DNA of 64,000 bases from Flavobacterium ginsengisoli (GCF_029625315.1 NZ_CP121110.1:5128501-5192500); one strand, 5' to 3'. Positions 8,349 through 17,204 are shown, numbered from the stretch's first letter. Notes: a model not told the origin generated them from the letters alone. Program-made: numbers and translations.

Positions 8349-9390
8349 CTACGATTTACTTAATAAATCACTTTTAAAAAGAATGTTTTTGATTTTAAAT
8401 TCAGAAGCATAAAACAAATTAGAATCTTCGGGCATCTGATTTTCTAAAACAATTAAGCTTACATCACTGTCAGGAAAATACAAGTTTACAGCAGAAAATC
8501 CGTTGCCAAGGCCAGTATGTCCAAAATATTTTATAGGTTCTTTTTCTATAATTCTTAAACCGTAACCGTATCCTTCTTTTACTTTTCCGAAAAAGTTATG
8601 TTGACTTTGAATTGTATAAGATGTCATTAATTTGTATGATTCGGGTTTTAGAATTTTTCCCTTGTGAAGGTTGTTATTCCAAATTAAAAGATCATTTACA
8701 GTAGAAACAAGACCGCCTGAAGGCACTTTGTATGGAGATATTAAATTATTTTCTGCTTTTTCTAAAGTATTGCCGTTAGAGATGTATCCTGTAACTAAAT
8801 TTTTATCGCTGTCTTTTGAATAGCAAAATGTATTATTCATTTTAAGCTTTTTAAACAGCTCGTTTGCTAGTTCTGAATAGTTTTTTTTAGATACCGATTC
8901 GAGAATTTGACCCAATATAGGATAACCTTCATTGCCATATTTAAAATCGCTTCCTGGTTTAAAAAGTAAAGGCTTTTGTAAATCAGTGATTCCATGTGAA
9001 TGATTTAATAACTGATGTACTGTAATAGTATCTGCCCATGTCTGCTTTAAATTGGGCAGGTATTTTTTTATTGGAGTATTGAGATCAATTTTACCTTGTT
9101 CTACTTCTTTTAAAACCAAAGCGAGCAGTAATTTGTCGAGTAAGAGACATAATTTCAAATTGGCTATCTAGATTTAAAGGTTTTTTGGTTTCAAAATTCG
9201 CAAATCCCTCAGCCTTTGAATAGACTGTTTTGCCATTTTTCGCAATCAAAATCACGCCATTAAATTTCGGATTGGTGTTTTGAAGTAAACTATCAATACT
9301 TTTTTTATAATTGTCTTTTGTTTGTGCTGAAGAATGACAACTGGTTAAGATTACTAGTAGTAATAAGGAAATTTTAGGGATTAAGTTCAT
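8349..9390 (-). CDS. Serine hydrolase / class C beta-lactamase-like lipoprotein (reading frame broken as sequenced)
   Basis: Two abutting frames make one protein of about 346 residues. The first (9390 down to about 9126) has a lipobox 'ILTSC' and ends in the catalytic helix. The second (about 9120-8349) has 'LNTPIKKYLPNLKQTWADTITVHQLLNHSHGI', the YxN-like 'YGNEGYPILG' and 'FGHTGLGNGF', standard for PF00144 penicillin-binding-like hydrolases. The frame shifts by +1 at GCGAGC (9121-9126 on the plus strand); restoring GCAGC makes it open. The active-site SxxK is read as S-L-T-R, so the catalytic lysine appears as arginine. Likely a periplasmic or outer-membrane-bound peptidase or esterase; activity is uncertain. 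Confidence 0.7.
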
Positions 9391-9446
9391 TTATTAATTG
9401 TGAATTGTAAGTTGCAAATTATGAATTGTTTGTAATTTATCATTAG

Positions 9447-9815
9447 TTAAAACATTCCATTTTCGTTAATAGAATCTTTTGGGACAGGTTGTCCTAGATC
9501 CCAAAGTTCGACGATTTTATCCGATTCGAATTTGAGAATATGCACAACAGCAAAACCAATATCTGAAGGCGTTTGTTTGAGGTGCGAATGCACAGCAACT
9601 AAGTTATCGTCTTCTAGAATATGATGAATTTTAAAAACCTTATTCGGATTTGTTCTGGCAGATTCTTCCATGGCAAGCATTAAAGTGTCTGCATCGCCTT
9701 TGAAATAGGCGTTGTGATGTTTGAAATTCTTTCCGACATACAATCGAAAACCTTCGTGAGGGTGCCCTTTTGTCGCTAATTTCAAGAAGTTTTTAGCGAT
9801 TTCTTTCCTAGTCAT
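9447..9815 (-). CDS. SnoaL/NTF2-like protein
   Basis: A 122-residue alpha+beta cone-fold protein. It has the SnoaL-like pattern 'GKNFKHHNAYFKGDADTLMLAMEESARTNPN', then 'VKIHHILEDDNLVAVHSHLKQ' -type strands and 'AVVHILKFESDKIVELWDLGQPVP' (about residues 86-109), the characteristic C-terminal strand pair. Related proteins include polyketide cyclases and many small-molecule-binding proteins of unknown substrate. No biosynthetic neighbours suggest a specific role. Confidence 0.75.
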   Translation of the reverse strand: MTRKEIAKNFLKLATKGHPHEGFRLYVGKNFKHHNAYFKGDADTLMLAMEESARTNPNKVFKIHHILEDDNLVAVHSHLKQTPSDIGFAVVHILKFESDKIVELWDLGQPVPKDSINENGMF

Positions 9816-9894
9816 GATTCAAGATTTAAAAGCAAACTAAGTTAAGAAATAAAGCGCTACAAATTTTGCAGAAAAGGATTGTAAATTTATAAAA

Positions 9895-10104
9895 TTAAAG
9901 GGCTTCCGATTTTATTTTATTCAGATCTACGCCTAGTTTGGTAAATTCTTTTTCGCCCAATTCGGTTATGTAGAAATGCTTGTCTGTCGAATTGTTTTTT
10001 GCAATCCATTTTTTAGCCGCAAATGTCTCTAAAAGCAATTCGCCCAATTTGCCACCAATATGTTCGTAGCATTTTTTTGCTGGTTTTATTGTTTTGTCGC
10101 TCAT
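9895..10104 (-). CDS. Small ArsR-associated C-terminal domain protein
   Basis: A 69-residue protein with no DNA-binding helix-turn-helix of its own. Its pattern 'CYEHIGGKLGELLLETFAAKKWI...ITELGEKEFTKLGVDL' matches the region that follows the winged helix in some ArsR-type regulators (CYDHLAGxLGVxL...LTxxGxxxFxxLGID). It may be a stand-alone ligand or dimerisation domain, or the remnant of a longer regulator. Its ATG lies one base after the stop of the 138-residue membrane protein gene, so the two form a coupled pair. Confidence 0.55.
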   Translation of the reverse strand: MSDKTIKPAKKCYEHIGGKLGELLLETFAAKKWIAKNNSTDKHFYITELGEKEFTKLGVDLNKIKSEAL

Positions 10105-10105
10105 A

Positions 10106-10522
10106 TTATTTTTTCTTTTTTAAAGCAATTCTAGAAGCTAAATATGCCATCGGAATATAAGCAAAAATTAAATCTGCAAAACCAAACCAAATAGGAGAAG
10201 GCAAAGTAAAAACCGTAACTATACCGCCAAATAAAAAGAAAGCTCCAATACCGAAAGCTAGTTTTGTTTTGTGTTTAATTGCGGCAACAGCAGTTGTCAA
10301 CGCTCCTGCAAAAGTTCCGATTGCGTGTGCTAAAAATGGAAAAAGAAAATGCTTTGGTTCAAATAAATGCATGGTTGCCTTTAAGCCTTCGGTAGTGCTA
10401 ACATCTGCGCCATTTGGAGCCGGAATTATAGAGCCGCTTAGTAAAATGATGCTCATATTGACAATACTGCCAATAACTAAACCTGCAATTACAGCCAAAG
10501 TATTTCTTAAAAATGGATTCAT
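10106..10522 (-). CDS. Four-helix inner-membrane protein of unknown function
   Basis: A 138-residue hydrophobic protein with about four transmembrane segments (roughly residues 8-30, 58-80, 88-108 and 112-132) and a polar first loop 'PAPNGADVSTTEGLKATMHLFEPKHF'. The pattern is seen in many Bacteroidota as a conserved hypothetical membrane protein; I do not recognise a function. It is coupled to the downstream 69-residue ArsR-associated gene. Confidence 0.65.
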   Translation of the reverse strand: MNPFLRNTLAVIAGLVIGSIVNMSIILLSGSIIPAPNGADVSTTEGLKATMHLFEPKHFLFPFLAHAIGTFAGALTTAVAAIKHKTKLAFGIGAFFLFGGIVTVFTLPSPIWFGFADLIFAYIPMAYLASRIALKKKK

Positions 10523-10566
10523 AATTTTCGCTTTTTAAGCTAACGAATTTATGAAAAATAAAGCAA

Positions 10567-11481
10567 TTAGTTAAATGATTGTCTGAATTCTAAAGGTGAA
10601 GTATTTGTTTTGGTCCTGAATAATTTGCTAAATGATTGCTGATGTTCAAAACCAAGTTCAAAAGCAATTTCGCTAATAGATAGCGTAGTGGTCGAAAGCT
10701 TTTCTTTTGCTTTTTCAATCAATTTGTTGTGAATGTGTTGCTGTGTACTTTGGCCCGTATGCATTTTTAACAATGCACTTAGATAATTAGGAGAAACGTT
10801 TAAATTTTCGGCTATAAAGTGTACCGTCGGAAGTCCTTTCTGTTTTAATGAATCATCAGAAAAATGGTCTTCAAGCAATTTTTCTAAACGCGCTAAAATC
10901 TGATGGTCTGCTGATTTTTCTAGTAATAAATTGTCTGTTGTAAAATCTTTCAGCGTAAGTCAAAAACAATTCAATTTGTGCAATAATTACATCTTGGCTA
11001 AACTTATCAATATTAGACTGGTATTCCTGCTGAATATTTTTTATGATGTCTATTAGCATATTTTCTTCTTTATCAGAAAGATGAAGCGCTTCATTGACTG
11101 CATAACCAAAGTAATCATATTGTTTGATTTTCTGCGCAAGCGGTGTATTCCAAAGAAAATCAGGATGAATCAATAATGACCATCCTGTGTGTTGCATTTC
11201 GTTATTTCCTTCAATAGAAAAAACTTGTCCTGGCGAAAGAAAAATTAAAACTCCTTCTTTAAAATCGTATTCCTGCTGGCCATAACGCATTTTTGCGTTG
11301 GCATTTCTTTTAAAGCAATCGAATAAAAATCCAGCATTAAGATTTTTGGTTCTTCGTCATTAAGATATTTTAAATCTTCAAAATTGTAAACGCTCACCAA
11401 AGGATGTTCGGGTTTTGGCAAATTTCTAAAATCATGAAATTCGCTTATTGTTTTAAATCGAAGAGGTTGCTGATTTGCCAT
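10567..11481 (-). CDS. AraC family transcriptional regulator (two compensating frameshifts as sequenced)
   Basis: Three overlapping frames join into one regulator of about 304 residues. The N-terminal part has a cupin-type sensor with 'YDFKEGVLIFLSPGQVFSIEG'. The C-terminal part has two helix-turn-helix units, 'FIAENLNVSPNYLSALLKMHTG' and 'ISEIAFELGFEHQQSFSKLFR', typical of AraC/XylS. A base seems lost in the A-run complementary to TTTT at 11308-11311 (restoring it gives L-K-R-N-A-N-A-K-M-R-Y-G). A base seems gained at GTCTGC (10906-10911), where restoring GCTGC reopens the frame. The net frame is conserved at both ends. It lies 12 bases after the NmrA-type oxidoreductase, which it may control. 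Confidence 0.75.
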
Positions 11482-11493
11482 AATACAAAGTAC

Positions 11494-12390
11494 TTAATTT
11501 TGGTTGAAAATAGAAGCAAATTCTTTAGCATAATCTGCCAGTTTTGTTTTTCCTAAAACTGCAGGACGATTTCGATAATAATCTTCACCAAGCAAACCGC
11601 TGTAAAGTGCAAGATACATTTCTACCAAACCTTGTGCAATTTTAGGTTGCATTCCAACAGCAATTAATCCGTTTAGTGTTTCCTCGTCACTTATTAATTT
11701 CCATTTTAGATCTGAATTGCCAATTACGTCGCCCAAAATTTTTGCGGTTTGATCTCCAGTAACTTCTTCGCTTGCTACATAACGTAGTTTTTTTCCGTCG
11801 AGCGGAGTTGTAAGTTCTTCTGCAATTGCTTCGGCTATATCGTTTGGAGAAACCCAAGGAATTAATTGATCTGCTCCATAATTAGCGGCTATAATTCCTT
11901 GATTTTTAATCATCGGAATATAAGCCAGTAAATTGTAGTAAAAAGAAGTTGGACGCATAAATGTTATCGAAACATCTGAAAGTCTGTTTAGAACGGCTTC
12001 GATTTCATTATAACGCTGAATGATTCCAGAACCTTGCTCTAAATGCGCACCAATACTGCTTAAAAACACTACGCGCTTTACGCCAGATTTTGAGATAGCT
12101 TCTGCATAATTATTTCCAATTGTACGAGTAAAAGCATCTAAATCAAGATTCGGATCAAAATAATTTGCACGCGGAATCATGCAATATACAGCATCTGCTC
12201 CTTTAAAAGTTTGAGTTAAAAAAACAACGTCATTTACTGAACCAATTGCGGCTTGCGCTCCAAGGTTTTCAATTTCCGATTTTCTTTCACTACTGCTTGC
12301 AATTACTGTAATTTGATGTCCTTCTTTTATTAAAGCTTTCGCTAAAGGTTTGCTAATGTTTCCTAAAGAACCTGTAATTATAATTTTCAT
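11494..12390 (-). CDS. NmrA-like NAD(P)-binding oxidoreductase
   Basis: A 298-residue atypical short-chain dehydrogenase. It has the N-terminal dinucleotide-binding 'IIITGSLGNISKPLAKALIKEGH', 'VYCMIPRANYFD', 'VVFLSSIGAHLEQGSG' and 'VSITFMRPTSFYYNLL'. NmrA/QOR2-type relatives use NADP(H) as redox sensors or reduce quinones. The start at 12390 (MKIIITG) is preferred over an in-frame ATG eight codons upstream because it begins exactly at the Rossmann strand. It is followed by the AraC regulator on the same strand, a frequent pairing. Confidence 0.8.
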   Translation of the reverse strand: MKIIITGSLGNISKPLAKALIKEGHQITVIASSSERKSEIENLGAQAAIGSVNDVVFLTQTFKGADAVYCMIPRANYFDPNLDLDAFTRTIGNNYAEAISKSGVKRVVFLSSIGAHLEQGSGIIQRYNEIEAVLNRLSDVSITFMRPTSFYYNLLAYIPMIKNQGIIAANYGADQLIPWVSPNDIAEAIAEELTTPLDGKKLRYVASEEVTGDQTAKILGDVIGNSDLKWKLISDEETLNGLIAVGMQPKIAQGLVEMYLALYSGLLGEDYYRNRPAVLGKTKLADYAKEFASIFNQN

Positions 12391-12492
12391 ACTATTATTT
12401 TTTTGATGATACAAAGTTGCGCATCATTAGAGAAATAGATTTAGCCAAATCTATGATTGACGTAGTCTAAAATAATAGTATGAAAAGTGATT

Positions 12493-12978
12493 TTATTTTT
12501 CGGATAATTTTCTTTCCGTTTCAATTTGAGGTTTTCCCGTTGCGTTTGGTTGGCCTTTTCCTGTTTCAATTAGTTTTTTCAAACTATTCTCGATGTAATT
12601 ACTCCAGCCTGCTTTGCAAACATCAAAACATTCATATTCTGGAACCAAACCAATATGTGTAAAAGTGAGTTTTGTTTTGTCATCTTCTTTTGAGATATCA
12701 AAAACTGCTGTTGTATTAGTCCATTCTGTATCGTCTTTCGTGAAGCTGAAATAATTTTCTTCAATGAGCCAAACAATTTTCTGATTCGGAATTACTTCAA
12801 TCAATTTTATTTTACAGCGATGAACATCTTCATAATGATATTTAAATTCATCGCCTTGATTTGCTGTTTTTCCTTCAATCTCTTCAGACCACCAGCCGCG
12901 AACATTTTGTATGGCTTTAAAAACTTCTTCTGGTAACTGATTGACAATTATGGTTGTGGTAAAATCTTGAGTATTCAT
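12493..12978 (-). CDS. SRPBCC domain protein (AHSA1-like)
   Basis: A 161-residue SRPBCC-fold protein. It opens 'DFTTTIIVNQLPEEVFKAIQNVRGWWSEEIEG', a common START-domain entry, then 'YEDVHRCKIKLIEVIPNQKIVWLIEENYF' and 'TKLTFTHIGLVPEYECFDVCKAGWSNYIENSLKKLIETG' as the ligand-covering C-terminal helix. ATG at 12978 is chosen rather than the TTG two codons upstream. Ligand unknown; related genes in this genus are often annotated as ATPase activators only by homology. Confidence 0.75.
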   Translation of the reverse strand: MNTQDFTTTIIVNQLPEEVFKAIQNVRGWWSEEIEGKTANQGDEFKYHYEDVHRCKIKLIEVIPNQKIVWLIEENYFSFTKDDTEWTNTTAVFDISKEDDKTKLTFTHIGLVPEYECFDVCKAGWSNYIENSLKKLIETGKGQPNATGKPQIETERKLSEK

Positions 12979-13082
12979 AATCAATTGACTTTTAAATTAG
13001 TAAAGTAAAATTACAATCTAAAAATCAATTGATTAAGGTGTTTAAAAGACAATTTAAAGGTGTATTTCAGACAAGTTTTTTA

Positions 13083-13523
13083 TTAGATGCCGTAAAAGAA
13101 TACTGCAATTGCCATGATTAAGCCAAATAAAATTAGAAAACCTAGAAGAGTAATTAGAGTAACTCTCCATCCGCCATAATTATCTCCTCCGTTATCGTTA
13201 TGCTTTTGTATGTTTTCTTCTTGATAAGTCTGAATTATATAGGAAGCGATGAAAGAATAAATAACTGGAAAGACAATTTTTGGAAAGTTTTCGGGAAGGC
13301 TAAATGAGATTCCAATGATTACGATTGTACAGATCGCCGTAATAATCCAAGTGTTTCTGGCTTTTTCAAGATCATTGAAAGTTTTAAAATTTTCTGCAAT
13401 GCAATAACCGACAACCAACGGACCGCCAAAAAAAGTTGCTGTGCTAATTGCTTTTTTAGAATATATTTTTTCTGTTGGAATTTCTTCAAAGACTGATTTC
13501 TCTACATTATTGTCTTGTGTCAT
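13083..13523 (-). CDS. Hypothetical membrane protein
   Basis: A 146-residue protein with about four hydrophobic segments (near residues 28-46, 58-76, 82-98 and 122-144) separated by polar stretches, including an Asn/Gly-rich loop 'HNDNGGDNYGGWR'. No family is recognised. It is upstream of, and read apart from, the SRPBCC gene and lies 24 bases downstream of the quinone reductase gene on the same strand, so it may be co-transcribed with it. Confidence 0.6.
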   Translation of the reverse strand: MTQDNNVEKSVFEEIPTEKIYSKKAISTATFFGGPLVVGYCIAENFKTFNDLEKARNTWIITAICTIVIIGISFSLPENFPKIVFPVIYSFIASYIIQTYQEENIQKHNDNGGDNYGGWRVTLITLLGFLILFGLIMAIAVFFYGI

Positions 13524-13547
13524 TTTGGGTAAATTTAGATTTGAGTT

Positions 13548-14141
13548 TTATACTATTGTTTTAATTTTTTGAGGAATTGTATTGATAAGGTCAAAATGTT
13601 TTGACATCACATTTTCGAGATTCAAAGTTCCGCCTAGAATAATCATTTCTTTATGTGTAAAACGTTTTCCAAGTCGGTCTTCGATCATAATTTTTTCCAT
13701 GCTTTGAGCAATTTCGATTTCATGTAAAAACTCATTCGGATGACCGGCTGTGCAAATTACAAGACCGTACGGAATGGTTTTCATTTTTCTGGAAGTTTCG
13801 TTTTGCCCATATGCATATCCTACCGAATATACACGATCAAACCAGCCTTTTAATTTTGCTGGACAATCGTTCCACCAAACAGGATATAGAAAAATAATAC
13901 AGTCTGCTTTTTCTATTTTTTCTTGTTCTGCTAAAACATCTGCAGGTATAGGAAGTTCTGTTTTCGCAAAACCTTCACGATCGTATTCTTCCTCAGACAT
14001 ATCGCTAATAAAATTAGACGCATACAAATCAGAGATTTCTATATTCCATTTTTGATTGTTCAAGGCTAGTTTTAATCTTTCTAGAACTTGAAAAGTATAC
14101 GATTTTTTGCTAGGATGCGCGTAAACAATAAGAATATTCAT
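13548..14141 (-). CDS. NAD(P)H-dependent oxidoreductase, flavodoxin-like fold
   Basis: A 197-residue protein of the NQO1/MdaB-type quinone reductase family (PF02525). Features are 'NILIVYAHPSKKSYTFQVLERL' at the N-terminus for the FMN/FAD phosphate loop, 'ADCIIFLYPVWWNDCPAKLKGWFDRV' (about residues 79-104) and 'GLVICTAGHPNEF'. Expected to catalyse two-electron reduction of quinones or related electrophiles with NAD(P)H in the cytoplasm. The specific acceptor is unknown. Confidence 0.8.
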   Translation of the reverse strand: MNILIVYAHPSKKSYTFQVLERLKLALNNQKWNIEISDLYASNFISDMSEEEYDREGFAKTELPIPADVLAEQEKIEKADCIIFLYPVWWNDCPAKLKGWFDRVYSVGYAYGQNETSRKMKTIPYGLVICTAGHPNEFLHEIEIAQSMEKIMIEDRLGKRFTHKEMIILGGTLNLENVMSKHFDLINTIPQKIKTIV

Positions 14142-14230
14142 TTTTGGATTTTTTGTCTTAGAAAATGCTTTTAAAAACTAATTATATTTTGTACGAAAAT
14201 ACAAATAAAAATATGAGTAATAATGGATTG

Positions 14231-14911
14231 TTATTTAAGAACTTTCCTTTCGTTTTCGAGCATTTTTTCGATATTGAAATAAATGCCATCAACATTGTAA
14301 GCACCTTTTTCAAAGCTTAAATAATCACAATTATCAACAAGTGATTGTCCTTTCGATTCGATTTCAAAAAGGCTAAGCAGAATATATTCGTGATCGACCA
14401 TTAATACGTGAAAACCAGTTTCGCATTTTTTACCGTCGCCAGAAGAAAGAATAACGTTCATGATGCTATGAAATCTAAAAGAGGCAATTTTTGCACTAGT
14501 TTCATCGCCTTTTAAGTGATAAATATAGGCTAGAAAGTTAAGCTGCTGTAAGTCGAAAGGGAAATCGTTTAGAGAATGATTGATTAGTTTGATAATGGCA
14601 TCGTAATCGGTAGTTTCGAGTTTTTCTTTGTTGTAATAAGCTTGGAGCTTTTCTTCGTCTGGAGATTTCCAGAAAGCATTGTATTTGGGCTGAAAAAAAT
14701 AACCAAGATACAAATGGCGGTATTCATCATGCGTTAAAAGAGTGTCGTTCTTCGTGAGTCTTTCCATTAATTTAGGATAGAAAAACTTTGAATTTTTGTC
14801 GCTTATTTCTTTTTCAATGGCTTTATAATCTGGTGTCGTAAAACCAGTTTCTTGTGAATGCAATTGGATTCCGAAACAAAAAATGAAAAGGATAAAAATT
14901 TGTTTTAGCAT
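14231..14911 (-). CDS. DUF4919-like exported protein
   Basis: A 226-residue protein with a signal peptide (residues 1-19, ending 'IQLHSQ'). The body shows 'YPKLMERLTKNDTLLTHDEYRHLYLGYFFQPKYNAF' and 'LNDFPFDLQQLNFLAYIYHLKGDE', a tetratricopeptide-like helical pattern that characterises the DUF4919 family of Bacteroidota. Function unknown. A candidate structured RNA lies between it and the GNAT gene upstream. Confidence 0.65.
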   Translation of the reverse strand: MLKQIFILFIFCFGIQLHSQETGFTTPDYKAIEKEISDKNSKFFYPKLMERLTKNDTLLTHDEYRHLYLGYFFQPKYNAFWKSPDEEKLQAYYNKEKLETTDYDAIIKLINHSLNDFPFDLQQLNFLAYIYHLKGDETSAKIASFRFHSIMNVILSSGDGKKCETGFHVLMVDHEYILLSLFEIESKGQSLVDNCDYLSFEKGAYNVDGIYFNIEKMLENERKVLK

Positions 14912-14994
14912 GATTTAGAATGTTTTTGGTTGTAGTTCTGATCTTACTAAAATACAAATTATATTAGAACAAAAGTGTTCTTATGAAAACCAAT

Positions 14995-15077
14995 GCGTGA
15001 AGGATGGGAGCGGCATCCTTTTATGGCAGGGTTTGCCATAAAAGATATAGCGGACAGCCTGACCCGGAGGGACACGC
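14995..15077 (+). ncRNA. Candidate structured RNA (Flavo-1-like) element
   Basis: An 83-base intergenic element folds compactly on the plus strand. A closing helix pairs GCGTG (14995-14999) with CACGC (15073-15077). Hairpin 1 pairs AGGATG (15001-15006) with CATCCT (15014-15019). Hairpin 2 pairs TTTATGGCA (15020-15028) with TGCCATAAA (15034-15042) around a 5-base loop. The conserved-looking single-stranded block 'GATATAGCGGACAGCC' follows. The 'GGAGCGGCATCC' and 'GATATAGCGGACAGC' blocks recall the Flavo-1 motif that is repeated in flavobacterial genomes. That match is from memory and needs a covariance search. Confidence 0.55.
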
Positions 15078-15109
15078 CCATATAAAACTCAAATGTTTTG
15101 CATTTAGGG

Positions 15110-15544
15110 TTATTTTACATCGTTGGTTAATTCAAATAAAATATAACTTCCGTTGCTAGAATTTCCTCTTGATTTTTCTACAAATCCTTTTTTTAGGTAA
15201 AAATGAATTGCTTTACTATTGTTTTCAACACATTTTAAAGTAAGCGGAAAATTGGTTTTAGAAATTGCGACTTTTAATAATTCGGTTCCAATATTTTGTC
15301 CTTGATGTTTATGGTCAACATAAAGATGATGGATAAAATTGTTGGGCAACCAGATCGAAATAAATCCGATTGGGATATTGTCTACATGTGCAATTAAAAT
15401 ATATTCTCCTTGAGTTTGCTTATCAAAATCTTCTAATTTGAATTGAGAAATGTCTTGGTCGGCAAATGTGCGCCGTCTTTCATTTAGAAAAAGCTTTCTT
15501 AAATGTGGCAGATCACTATTTTGGGCTTCTATTATGCGTATCAT
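15110..15544 (-). CDS. GNAT family N-acetyltransferase
   Basis: A 144-residue acetyltransferase with motif A 'HHLYVDHKHQGQNIGTELLKVAIS' (acetyl-CoA pyrophosphate loop Q-x-x-N-I-G) and the final 'LKCVENNSKAIHFYLKKGFVEKSRG' block. ATG at 15544 (MIRIIEAQNSDLPHLR) is preferred over one nine codons upstream since it starts the first GNAT strand. Substrate unknown. It is followed by the candidate Flavo-1-like element. Confidence 0.8.
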   Translation of the reverse strand: MIRIIEAQNSDLPHLRKLFLNERRRTFADQDISQFKLEDFDKQTQGEYILIAHVDNIPIGFISIWLPNNFIHHLYVDHKHQGQNIGTELLKVAISKTNFPLTLKCVENNSKAIHFYLKKGFVEKSRGNSSNGSYILFELTNDVK

Positions 15545-15633
15545 TTCTAATTTTAATTTACTGTTCTTCAATTGCAGAAATTGTCTTTTAAATTATTTTT
15601 AGAATTCTGCTGGAAGTAGACAATATAGATAAA

Positions 15634-15665
15634 AAAATCCGACCTGTTTGCACAAATCGGATTTT
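15634..15665 (-). terminator. Hairpin terminator after the TPM-domain gene
   Basis: AAAATCCGA pairs with TCGGATTTT across a loop containing CTGTTTGCACAA, flanked by A- and T-tracts on both sides. One of five similar hairpins spaced along 15.6-19.8 kb. Confidence 0.75.
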
Positions 15666-15675
15666 GAATTATTTA

Positions 15676-16179
15676 TTACTGTAGCTTTTTTATAAGCTCA
15701 TTTGAAGCCTGCTCTAGCGCTTTATAGTAATTTCCTTTTTTAAGCTCGGGAATAGAATAGGTGCTGATTATGTTTTGAGTGTCTTCTGTGTTTAACTTGT
15801 ATTTTATAAAATCGACACTTAAAAGCTGAATCTGTCTCAATGTTTTGCTAACAACAATTAAAAGAGTAGGATCTAATCTTGGGTCTTTTGATAAAAATTG
15901 ATCTAAATCGGTTGCAAACTCTTCAAATGATTGAAAAGGTTCTATAGAAGGAGTTGTTATAATAACAATTTTGTAAAGGTATTTTTTTTCAAAATTGTTT
16001 AGAGTAGTGTTTAAAGCCTTAAGTTCTTCTGGTTTTAGTATTTTTTCGAAGTCGTTAACACAGTCTGTAGATTGAGAAAAAGTGCTTTTTAAACGTGAAG
16101 CAAAATCAATATCGTTTTTTGTTTGGGCAGACAAAAGAACTGAAGATAATAATAGTAGCGTAAAGAATAATTTTTTCAT
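15676..16179 (-). CDS. TPM domain protein, exported
   Basis: A 167-residue protein with a signal peptide (residues 1-19, 'LSSVLLSAQ') and a TPM-like domain, seen in 'KKYLYKIVIITTPSIEPFQSFEEFATDLDQF' and 'DPTLLIVVSKTLRQIQLLSVDFIKYKLN'. TPM domains occur in the plant thylakoid phosphatase family and in bacterial exported proteins of unclear function. The start at 16179 (MKKLFFTLL) is chosen because it begins the signal peptide; longer in-frame upstream sequence runs through a terminator and is not coding. Confidence 0.7.
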   Translation of the reverse strand: MKKLFFTLLLLSSVLLSAQTKNDIDFASRLKSTFSQSTDCVNDFEKILKPEELKALNTTLNNFEKKYLYKIVIITTPSIEPFQSFEEFATDLDQFLSKDPRLDPTLLIVVSKTLRQIQLLSVDFIKYKLNTEDTQNIISTYSIPELKKGNYYKALEQASNELIKKLQ

Positions 16180-16305
16180 TCTGTTGCAGGTTAGATTTGG
16201 TGCAGACAAAAGTAGCATATTCTTTATTTTAAACCATCTAAAAAAAAATAGTTTTGATTTTGAAATGAAGAAATATTCATTTTGAAAGCAACTTAGTAAA
16301 TAAAA

Positions 16306-16333
16306 AACCCGACTTGTTTTTGCAAATCGGGTT
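16306..16333 (-). terminator. Hairpin terminator after the DUF2314/ankyrin gene
   Basis: AACCCGA pairs with TCGGGTT around a loop CTTGTTTTTGCAAA, preceded on the plus strand by an A-tract. Same family as the hairpins at 15634, 17971 and 19748. Confidence 0.75.
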
Positions 16334-16343
16334 CTAAAATTTT

Positions 16344-17093
16344 CTATTGAAGTACAGGAATTAAGTGATCCCATTTGAGCTCTTTGGCAAAATCTAAAGC
16401 TGTTTTTCCGTTATTGGTTTTTGCATCTGCATTGGCTCCTGCTTTTAAAATGAGCTCTACAGAAGTTTGATTTCCGGCAATAGCTTCGCGATGTAAAAAA
16501 GTATAACCCAAATCGTCTTGAGCTTCTATTTCTTCTGGATTGTTTTTTAAGAATTCAATGAGACTTTCTCTCATGTTTTTGCTCATCGGATGTTCTATTA
16601 GGTTTTCGGGTTTTTCTTTTTGCTCATTTACAACCAGAATGTCATTAAAGTCACCAAAATCTAATCCCCACGCTTCATCATGCGATTCTCTTTCTTCATC
16701 GCTCATTTCAGAGCGCATTGTCTGAATTGTAAATGCTCCATAAGTTTTGCCGTCAATAGCAAATAACCAATCACTAATTTGATTAATAGGAATTGCGATT
16801 TCGTCTCCATTATTTACATTAGTCAATTCGTTGGGATCATTTACTAAAATTCCGTATATCGTTTCGCCGTCAAAGTTTACGTCGTTAATCCACATGTGTT
16901 CTACAATGGTGTCGTCGTCTATATCTTGGGTGAAAGCTAGTTTTACACAAGCAACATCTAAACCTGGAACTATTCTTCGGTATTCCCAAGATAGTTCTCT
17001 CCAGAAGTATTTAAAGGTTTCTTGAGCTCTTTTGTAAGCTTCGATCATTTTTGGATTTTCTCCGTCGGCGTAGAAAATTGTTGTTTCAGACAT
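16344..17093 (-). CDS. DUF2314 protein with C-terminal ankyrin repeats
   Basis: A 249-residue cytoplasmic protein. The N-terminal two thirds match the DUF2314 (YegJ-like) pattern, including 'AYKRAQETFKYFWRELSWEYRR' and 'EHMWINDVNFDGETIYGILVNDPNEL', with a later 'GDEIAIPINQISDWLFAIDGKTYGAFTIQTMR'. The C-terminal 60 residues form about two ankyrin repeats, with 'DDLGYTFLHREAIAGNQTSVELILKAGANADAKTNNGKTALDFAKE'. The combination is common in Bacteroidota; its partner and function are unknown. Confidence 0.8.
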   Translation of the reverse strand: MSETTIFYADGENPKMIEAYKRAQETFKYFWRELSWEYRRIVPGLDVACVKLAFTQDIDDDTIVEHMWINDVNFDGETIYGILVNDPNELTNVNNGDEIAIPINQISDWLFAIDGKTYGAFTIQTMRSEMSDEERESHDEAWGLDFGDFNDILVVNEQKEKPENLIEHPMSKNMRESLIEFLKNNPEEIEAQDDLGYTFLHREAIAGNQTSVELILKAGANADAKTNNGKTALDFAKELKWDHLIPVLQ

Positions 17094-17204
17094 GATTTTT
17101 TTGTTAGATTATATTTACTAAAATTAAGTAATATTTATTTCAATAGATGCTTTTCTTTTTAAGTTTAACATTCTGCGGTGTTAGGGATTTGAAGGCTTAA
17201 AAAA

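Noticed and set aside
16180..16374. N-terminal extension of the TPM-domain protein
   Set aside because: It would run through the terminator hairpin at 16306-16333, and the signal peptide begins at 16179.
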